A DNA stretch of 64,000 nt from Terriglobia bacterium (GTDB lineage Bacteria > Acidobacteriota > Terriglobia > Terriglobales > Acidobacteriaceae), in the NCBI GenBank assembly GCA_020073385.1, contig JAIQFH010000028.1:1-64000 (forward strand). Direction: 5' to 3'. The position numbers and the translations under genes were made by a program. Of this stretch, positions 58,292 through 64,000 are shown one piece after another (positions within the stretch are counted from its first letter, which is position 1; the number at the start of each line of letters is the position of its first letter). The notes below the pieces were generated by a model, which saw nothing but the letters and a program-made list of their open reading frames with translations, had not been told where the DNA came from and ran no database searches.

Positions 58292-60892
58292 ATGTCCTTG
58301 GTCCCTGGCACCAAGCTTGGCCAATATGAAATCCTCGGGCCTCTCGGCGCTGGCAGCATGGGCGAGGTGTACCGTGCCCGCGATTCCCGCCTGAATCGCG
58401 ACGTCGCCATTAAAGTCCTCCCCAAGTTGGTTTCGGCCGAACCTGATCGGCTGCAGCGTTTCGAGATCGAGGCCAAAGCCGCTGCCGCTCTGAGCCATCC
58501 CAATATTCTCTCGGTCTTTCAAATGGGAACTCACGAGGGAGCGCCCTACCTGGTAACTGAACTCCTGGAAGGCAAGACCCTCGGCGAAAGCCTGAGGCGC
58601 GGCCCATTGCCCTTGCGTCAGGCAATTCAGTTTGCTGTGCAGATCGCCCATGGTCTGGCCGCTGCGCACAGCAAAGGCATCGTGCATCGCGATCTCAAGC
58701 CAGAAAACCTGTTCGTCACCAAAGACGGACGCGTCAAGATTCTCGACTTCGGCCTGGCCAAGGTCGCCCCATCGCAGCAGACGGCGACAAATCTGGCAAC
58801 CACCATCACGCGCCTCGGCGTCGCGATGGGAACCGTGGGCTACATGTCTCCCGAGCAGGTCCGCGGACAAGTGACCGACCATCGCACTGACATTTTCGCG
58901 TTCGGCGCGATCCTCTACGAGATGGTCATGGGCCAACGAACTTTTCAGAGAGCCACCGAGGCCGATACCGTCAGCGCCATTCTCAACGAAGAGCCCCCGC
59001 CCATCTCGCAACTCTCACCCGATATGCCTTTGGCTTTGGAGCGAGTGATTCGCCGCTGCATCGAGAAGAATCCGGAGCAGCGCTTCCATTCCGCTTCCGA
59101 TCTGGCCTTCGCGCTTGAGGCATTGTCGGATCCGGCATGGACGCACACCGGCGCGCACGCCATCCCCGTCGAGCCGCCAAAACAGCGCCGGCTTTTGTCG
59201 ATCGCTGTTGCTCTAGTCATTCTCCTCGTAGGCGGCTTTCTCGGATATCTCTGGCTCCAGCCGAGCCAAGGGCCCAGCGTGGCGAATTACGTTCAACTCA
59301 CGCACGACGGCCAGCCCAAGAGCCTGATAGGAACCGACGGTGCACGGCTTTTCTTGGCGATGGGCGTGGGAAGCTCGGCTAGCTTCTCACTACGCGGGAT
59401 CGCAGAATTGTCAACCGCCGGAGGATTGCCAAAGAAGATCGATGTGATGACGTCTGCGGATATGGTCCCGCTCAGCCTCTCGCCCGACGGATCGCAACTT
59501 TTGCTCATCGAGGGCCAGGGCGCTCCTCCCAAAGGTCCCTTAAACAGCGTCCCAATTCTTGGCGGAACGTCCCGCAGGATCGGCGATTTCGTCGCCGAAA
59601 CGGCTGCGTGGTCTCCCAATGAAAAACTCCTGGCCTATACCAACCTCGGTGACTTGTATGTTGCCAAAGCCGATGGCAGCGAGGCGCGCAAACTGATCAG
59701 CGTTAGCGGCGACATCCGCAATGTCACCTGGTCGCCCGACAGCTCTCACCTGCGGTTCGATTCCTCGGAGACCGCCGGAACCGTGGGCCTGCAAATCGAG
59801 CGCGAAGTCTCAGTCGATGGTACTGGCCTCCATCCCCTGCTACCTGGCTGGCACAATCCACCCGACGAGTGCTGCGGCAAGTGGACTGCCGACGGCAAGT
59901 ATTTCGTTTTCCAGTCTCAAGGCCAGATCTGGGCCCTGGCGAACGCGAGCATCTTTCAATCCGCTCCCAAGCCGGTCCTTTTGACGTCAAGCCCGATGAC
60001 GTTATCGTCACCGCTTCCCAGCAAAGATGGCAAGAAACTGTTTGTCATCGGCCGCACATACCGCGGCGAGTTAGTTCGTTTTGATGCAAAGACGTCTCGA
60101 TTCCTGCCTTTTCTGAATGGCATCTCCGCCGAGTACATCGATTTTTCCAAAGACGGCAAGTGGATCACTTACACGTCCTATCCTGAAGGCACGCTTTGGC
60201 GCAGCCGGATTGACGGCTCCGAACGCCTCCAGCTCACGTTCCCGCCCATCTCGCCGGTTCTTCCGCGCTGGTCGCCCGACGGAAAAAGCATCCTCTTCTT
60301 CCAGTTCGCTCAAGGAGCGGACAAGCCGGCAAGGATTTACCAGGTTTCTCCTGACGGCGGAAGCCCCCGCCTTCTACTGCCCGATGATTCCAGCCAGCAG
60401 CTTGATCCCAACTGGTCGCCCGACGGCAGCAAAATCATCTTTTCCGGCGAGTCGAACAATCCGGCCTCGTCGATCCGTATTCTCGATGTCGCCACCCACC
60501 AGCTTTCCTCTCTCCCCGGCTCTGAGGGCTTGTATTCGCCGCGCTGGTCTCCTGACAACCGCCGGATTTCAGCATTCTCCCCCGACTCCAAAACCTTGCT
60601 GTTGTTCGATCTAGGTACACGCAAGTGGACGGAACTAGTCAAAGGCTCCCTGGGCTGGCTCTCCTGGTCACATGACGGACAATTTGTTTATGTGCTGGAT
60701 TACCGACAGAAAAGCGCAGTGATGCGGGTACGTGTCAGCGACGGGAAAATTGAGCAAGTCGCCGACGTGAAGGACTTCCCCGCCGCCGGCCGCTACGGCG
60801 GAGCACTGGCTCTGACTCCCAACGACGAACCCCTTCTGCTCCGTGACACCGGAGCACAGGACGTCTACTCGGTAGACTGGCAGTCACGATAG
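58292..60892 (+). CDS. membrane Ser/Thr protein kinase with TolB/WD40-like propeller
   Basis: 866 residues from ATG 58292. The kinase domain (about 10-275) has LGAGSMGEVYRARD, VAIKVL with the catalytic Lys, IVHRDLKPENLFVTKDG and LDFGLAKV. A transmembrane helix follows near 300-320 (LLSIAVALVILLVGGFLGYL). The outer part is a TolB/PD40-type beta-propeller with repeats such as PRWSPDGKSILFFQF, PNWSPDGSKIIFSGE and PRWSPDNRRISAFSP. This kinase-propeller layout is highly expanded in Acidobacteria. The propeller presumably senses an extracytoplasmic signal. Confidence 0.93.
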   Translation: MSLVPGTKLGQYEILGPLGAGSMGEVYRARDSRLNRDVAIKVLPKLVSAEPDRLQRFEIEAKAAAALSHPNILSVFQMGTHEGAPYLVTELLEGKTLGESLRRGPLPLRQAIQFAVQIAHGLAAAHSKGIVHRDLKPENLFVTKDGRVKILDFGLAKVAPSQQTATNLATTITRLGVAMGTVGYMSPEQVRGQVTDHRTDIFAFGAILYEMVMGQRTFQRATEADTVSAILNEEPPPISQLSPDMPLALERVIRRCIEKNPEQRFHSASDLAFALEALSDPAWTHTGAHAIPVEPPKQRRLLSIAVALVILLVGGFLGYLWLQPSQGPSVANYVQLTHDGQPKSLIGTDGARLFLAMGVGSSASFSLRGIAELSTAGGLPKKIDVMTSADMVPLSLSPDGSQLLLIEGQGAPPKGPLNSVPILGGTSRRIGDFVAETAAWSPNEKLLAYTNLGDLYVAKADGSEARKLISVSGDIRNVTWSPDSSHLRFDSSETAGTVGLQIEREVSVDGTGLHPLLPGWHNPPDECCGKWTADGKYFVFQSQGQIWALANASIFQSAPKPVLLTSSPMTLSSPLPSKDGKKLFVIGRTYRGELVRFDAKTSRFLPFLNGISAEYIDFSKDGKWITYTSYPEGTLWRSRIDGSERLQLTFPPISPVLPRWSPDGKSILFFQFAQGADKPARIYQVSPDGGSPRLLLPDDSSQQLDPNWSPDGSKIIFSGESNNPASSIRILDVATHQLSSLPGSEGLYSPRWSPDNRRISAFSPDSKTLLLFDLGTRKWTELVKGSLGWLSWSHDGQFVYVLDYRQKSAVMRVRVSDGKIEQVADVKDFPAAGRYGGALALTPNDEPLLLRDTGAQDVYSVDWQSR

Positions 60893-60929
60893 CACTCAAC
60901 CGTAACGCGGGCGTCCCGGTAAAGAGCGA

Positions 60930-60998
60930 CCACCACAAAGGACACGAAGGGAAACGACTCTCGGGCTTCCTTCGTGTACCTTCGTGGCCTTCGTGGTT
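60930..60998. repeat. dispersed palindromic repeat (accacaaaggacacgaagg family)
   Basis: The left arm ccaccacaaaggacacgaagg is answered by ccttcgtgtaccttcgtgg and a further ccttcgtggtt. It lies between convergent genes and may act as a bidirectional terminator-like hairpin. Confidence 0.75.
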
Positions 60999-61019
60999 AT
61001 TGCCTTTTACCCCGCAACT

Positions 61020-62255
61020 CTACAATGCGGCTACTCGCCGCTGCATCAGCAGGAAATAAAGCGCCACCATGATCAGCAGGAATCCATTCACCGCCAAAAC
61101 GACGGGCGCCGTGTAGATCGGCACCAGCCATCCTGAAACCAGATTCCCGATGGGCATCCCGCCACGAAACGCGAAGTTGTAAACACTCATTACCCGGCCC
61201 CGCATTTCATTGGTCACGTTCAATTGCACAAGCGAAGTTACAGTCGCGAAGACCGCCATCATCGATGCCCCGACCAGGATCAGTATGGCGTAACTCACGG
61301 GCAGAAATTTCGAGAGCGAAAATCCCGCAATTCCCGCCCCCAGCAGCATCAGCATGCTAAGCGCAAAGCGCCCCTTCTTCGATATGTTTCCCAGGCTCGC
61401 CACGCCCAGTGATCCGATGATCGATCCCACCCCCATCAGCGACAGCAGGTTGCCATACGTCTCGGGGCCGCGATGGAAAATGTCTTTCACAAACACGGGA
61501 ATGTACGTCCGCATCGGCATGCTCAGGAACGTCATCGCGAACGCCAGGATGATGAGCGCCACCATCGCGCCCTGACGCCAGATGAAGTGAATTCCCTGCT
61601 TCAGGCTCTTGAACATCGATTCGCCGGACTTCTCGGGCAGGTAGCGCGCGCTGATGATCGATAAGGAAATGACGGGAGCAAGGAACGAAAGCGCGTTCAG
61701 GCCGAAGCACCATTTTTCTCCGAGACGGGCGAGAGTAATCCCCGCCAGCGCCGGACCCACCGTTACCGCCAAGTTGAATTGAATGGAGTTCAGCGCGATG
61801 GCGTTGGGCATATCCTCGCGATCGACCAACGTCGGAATCAGCGCCTGATATGCGGGTCCGCCAAAAGCCTGTGCGAAGCCCGAAACGAACGAGAGACAGA
61901 GGATCGGCCACACGTGCGTCAGCCCGAAGGCCACGAGAATCGTCAACGTCGCAGCACTCGCCATCTGTATGTATTGCGATACCAGCAGGATCTTGCGGCG
62001 CTCAGTCCGATCCGCGACGACTCCACCGATCAGGGAGAACAGGAAGATCGGAATCCCCGCCAGGAATTGATCCAGAGCCAGCAGGAATGCAGAATGGCTC
62101 AACCGGTAGATGAGCCATCCCTGGGCGACGATCTGCATCCACGTGCCGATGCTGGACATGCAGGCGCCGATCCACATGAGGCGGAAGTCGCGGTAGTGAA
62201 ATGCCTTGAAGACTCGGCGGAACGTCGAGGTTTGGATTTGGTCGGATGCGGCCAC
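61020..62255 (-). CDS. MFS transporter (EntS/MFS_3-like exporter)
   Basis: 411 residues with 12 predicted helices. The N-terminal FRLMWIGACMSSIGTWMQIV, the loop-2 motif GGVVADRTERRKILL and FAQAFGGPAYQALIPTLVDR are characteristic of the EntS-type subgroup. The substrate of these exporters ranges from siderophores to drugs and cannot be deduced. Convergent with the kinase gene; the gap between them holds a palindromic repeat. Confidence 0.88.
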   Translation of the reverse strand: MAASDQIQTSTFRRVFKAFHYRDFRLMWIGACMSSIGTWMQIVAQGWLIYRLSHSAFLLALDQFLAGIPIFLFSLIGGVVADRTERRKILLVSQYIQMASAATLTILVAFGLTHVWPILCLSFVSGFAQAFGGPAYQALIPTLVDREDMPNAIALNSIQFNLAVTVGPALAGITLARLGEKWCFGLNALSFLAPVISLSIISARYLPEKSGESMFKSLKQGIHFIWRQGAMVALIILAFAMTFLSMPMRTYIPVFVKDIFHRGPETYGNLLSLMGVGSIIGSLGVASLGNISKKGRFALSMLMLLGAGIAGFSLSKFLPVSYAILILVGASMMAVFATVTSLVQLNVTNEMRGRVMSVYNFAFRGGMPIGNLVSGWLVPIYTAPVVLAVNGFLLIMVALYFLLMQRRVAAL

Positions 62256-62402
62256 AGTTCAGGTCTATATCTTCGCACGAGTCGAGCTCAGCAAGACTCA
62301 GATGCTCGTCAGCAGCCCACGGTGCGTTTTTTCTTGACACGCGTGCCGTAGCGTCGCCGTCCGGCGGCTCATCGTCTTGAACGCCAGTAGTGGTGACAAA
62401 TC

Positions 62403-62449
62403 GGGTGCCCCGTCCTTGTCTCGCGTTTTTGGCGAGATAGGGCGGGGGA
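62403..62449. repeat. long hairpin repeat (tctcgc-gtttttg-gcgaga)
   Basis: CCCCGTCCT-t-GTCTCGC and GCGAGA-t-AGGGCGGGG form an almost perfect 15-bp stem around GTTTTTG. I believe similar hairpins recur in acidobacterial intergenic DNA; it is upstream of the MFS gene and downstream of the pilin gene. Confidence 0.55.
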
Positions 62450-62542
62450 TTTGACTTTCACGGCGATCCGCCTTAAAAATAGCGTCCTCCCGAAATTTCG
62501 GTCCACCGTAAACGAACCGAAGATCGTCGCATGCTCACAAAA

Positions 62543-62577
62543 TAAAGAGCAGAAAGCCTCAGGCTTGCTGCTCTTTT
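62543..62577 (-). terminator. terminator downstream of the pilin gene
   Basis: On the minus strand AAAAGAGCAG-CAAGCC-TGA-GGCTTTCTGCTCTTTATTTT forms a stem of about 12 bp followed by a T-rich run. It lies 30-60 bases after the pilin stop. Confidence 0.8.
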
Positions 62578-62604
62578 CCCTGCCTTAGCTTCACCCGCAG
62601 GTGG

Positions 62605-63126
62605 TTATTGGTTGAGCGGATTGAATGTCAGGATGCCCGCTTCATCGTTGGAGCACACACCAGCTGGGTCGACGCGAACTACGGCATCTTCTTCAGCGCA
62701 GAAGGCACGGAGACCAGTCTGGTTGATGGTAACCGGAACCGCAAGAACGGTGTAGCCAACGTTGACACCGCCAGACACTGTGCCGGCGCCAGTCGAGAAA
62801 TGATATCCGCTCTTGCCGCTGGCAGGCGGGTTGCCGTCGTGGGACAGAACTGCGTCGATCAAGCAAGCAGTGGCCGTTCCAGGGGTGCAAGCCGCGCCGA
62901 TCGGTCCGCCGAGTGCGAGCAGGTTCGCAGCAAAGCCGACCGTCGGATAGGTCGAGCCGTAGGTGATTTCAGCCGTATTGATGGTACGGATCGACGCGAC
63001 AGCAGACGACTCGTTGGCCGCCATGCGCGCACGGAGTAAGTTCGGAATCGCGATAGCTGCGATAATCAGGATGATGGCCACGACGATCAACAGCTCGATG
63101 AGCGAGAAACCTTTTTGCTTCTTCAT
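62605..63126 (-). CDS. pilA: type IV pilin / type II pseudopilin (PilA/GspG-like)
   Basis: 173 residues. The class III leader MKKQKG is cut before FSLIELLIVVAIILIIAAIA, with Glu5 of the mature protein present and a long hydrophobic helix. The C-terminal globular part includes two Cys pairs (AACTPGTATACLIDA; FCAEEDAVV ... GVCSNDE), suggesting disulfides. It is processed by prepilin peptidase and assembled into a pilus or pseudopilus. A possible sigma-54 promoter lies about 100 bases upstream. No other pilus gene is visible. Confidence 0.92.
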   Translation of the reverse strand: MKKQKGFSLIELLIVVAIILIIAAIAIPNLLRARMAANESSAVASIRTINTAEITYGSTYPTVGFAANLLALGGPIGAACTPGTATACLIDAVLSHDGNPPASGKSGYHFSTGAGTVSGGVNVGYTVLAVPVTINQTGLRAFCAEEDAVVRVDPAGVCSNDEAGILTFNPLNQ

Positions 63127-63226
63127 TGTCCCTTCCTTAGTAAGTATTAAGTTGACTCCCTTGATTCGACTCGTGCGCGCCAGCCTCCACTCGGCCTATC
63201 TGGGCTCACTCGGTCACTAAACACGC

Positions 63227-63242
63227 TGCACGTACGCCACCA
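63227..63242 (-). promoter_or_regulatory. candidate sigma-54 promoter of the pilin gene
   Basis: On the minus strand TGGTGGCGTACGTGCA has the GG and GC doublets at the spacing of -24/-12 elements, but only a partial match in between. It would give a leader of about 90 bases. Pilin genes in many bacteria are sigma-54 dependent. Confidence 0.3.
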
Positions 63243-63299
63243 CTTAACTTTGCCTTCCAGGCTCACGGGCCTTTGGTGCAAGTGGTTTGTTTTATTAGG

Positions 63300-64000
63300 A
63301 AGGCTATCTTAAGTAATAGGTCACATTAGTTAGCTACATTGTCATCGTGACCGGAATTGGCAGTTAGTCGACAAATATTGTTAGAGCGCTAACATACGAA
63401 TTACTTATCTTAACTAGCAAGATACTGTGAGGCTGATTACGGTGATTGAGATCACAGATCGACCTATGTTGTAAACGAATGTGATCTAAGTCACAGTGAT
63501 TTAACTCACACGGTTTGCGCTTTCGAAAGCCACCGCCTTAGCAAGTCTCTATCTCGCTACTCGAACTGGCACCGTGGCCTCTCTTTATATGACGTATTTA
63601 CCACTGGCAGGCTGCAGAACAATTCGATCAGGCAATCGATTTGTGGTTGGCGCAGAGATGCACAGCTTGAACAATGCAGTTTGTGAAACCGTCTTGAGAA
63701 AGCGCGGCTTGAAGGCGGCGTTGTAGAGGTCCGGCCCCAAAGCGCAAGGCTTTAGCTCCAGAGGTACGCACCGAGTCGCGTGATAACCGTTCAAGACCCG
63801 TTATGGTCTGACGCACATCACATAGTGCGCATGAGATAAAGCAGTTCGACGACTCATCAGTGTGATCGGCATCACTGAAACACCTTCCTGGCCGATCTAT
63901 GCTGAGACTGCACGTAGTTCTGTTACCCCGTCATTCCATTTTTTTTCTGCCATTATAACGACAGAGGAGACTGGGTGCAGGGGGCGACCACCCTCGGTTG
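63300..64000. other. non-coding A/T-richer region with CRP/FNR-like palindromes
   Basis: No reading frame here looks coding. Four GTGA-N6-TCAC palindromes are present (63442-63455, 63481-63494, 63496-63509, 63862-63875); the second, TGTGATCTAAGTCACA, equals the textbook CRP consensus. A GTG at about 63975, preceded by GAGGAG, may start a gene that runs off the window, but too little is visible to judge. Confidence 0.55.
63442..63509. promoter_or_regulatory. cluster of three CRP/FNR-type operator palindromes
   Basis: GTGA-TTGAGA-TCAC (63442), GTGA-TCTAAG-TCAC (63481) and GTGA-TTTAAC-TCAC (63496). The last two starts are 15 bases apart, about one and a half helical turns. They lie 310-380 bases upstream of the pilin start on its 5' side. 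They could serve pilA or a gene beyond the right edge. Confidence 0.5.

Noticed and set aside
63585..63794. 69-codon open frame on the minus strand
   Set aside because: Unusual composition, no ribosome site and no family resemblance; the region reads as non-coding.

Overview
The window looks like a chromosomal segment of an acidobacterium (class Terriglobia, Koribacter-like). This is inferred from gene style: a Ser/Thr kinase fused to a TolB/WD40-like propeller, a subtilase ending in tandem VVWGSS repeats, several HD-GYP and PilZ proteins, and dispersed palindromes built on 'accacaaaggacacgaagg'. No rRNA or marker phylogeny is present to confirm it.

Left part (1-29.2 kb) is host backbone. 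After a truncated c-type cytochrome come two secreted SH3b-like proteins, heme o synthase (ctaB), a di-heme peroxidase, galT, and a rhodanese plus a TlpA-type thioredoxin. A tight seven-gene operon (7.6-16.2 kb) follows, with an HD-like protein, MmgE/PrpD, a fused aconitase-type dehydratase, an isocitrate-dehydrogenase-like enzyme, an unknown protein, a CitD-CitE fusion and CitF. Next are a sigma-54 activator with a C-terminal PilZ domain, an HD-GYP/GAF/GGDEF protein heading an oligopeptide ABC transporter operon, and the VVWGSS subtilase behind a good sigma-54 promoter. The subtilase is followed by a stand-alone membrane protein paralogous to the sensor region of the HD-GYP protein.

Middle part (29.33-41.06 kb) is an 11.7-kb integrative element. 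It is inserted in the anticodon region of the host tRNA-Leu(UAA) and leaves the 3' part of that gene at 29280-29339 and the 5' part at 41029-41070. A tyrosine integrase lies just inside the right end. The cargo comprises three proteins with HEPN-like R-x4/5-H motifs, decayed relaxase and DUF3883 remnants, an AbiEi antitoxin with a destroyed toxin, a truncated ubiquitin-like gene with its DUF3892 partner, and an XRE/ImmA pair upstream of a complete DarT-DarG toxin-antitoxin. It also carries an intact tRNA-Leu(UAA) interrupted by a 244-nt group I intron. The cargo tRNA can replace the host gene destroyed by integration. The intron sits exactly inside the sequence the integrase uses as crossover core, so the cargo copy is no longer a target. 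This is the most striking observation in the window.

Right part (41.1-64 kb) is again host backbone: a receiver-like/tandem-PilZ protein, a small conserved protein, DUF4126, amidase, tRNA-Gly(CCC), threonine ammonia-lyase, and an outer-membrane barrel. It continues with rimO, yacG, pgpA, an NHL-repeat protein, cinA, thpR, plsY, gpsA, a YdjC deacetylase, a second HD-GYP protein, the kinase, an MFS exporter and a type IV pilin. The last 0.9 kb holds no convincing gene but has four CRP/FNR-like palindromes.
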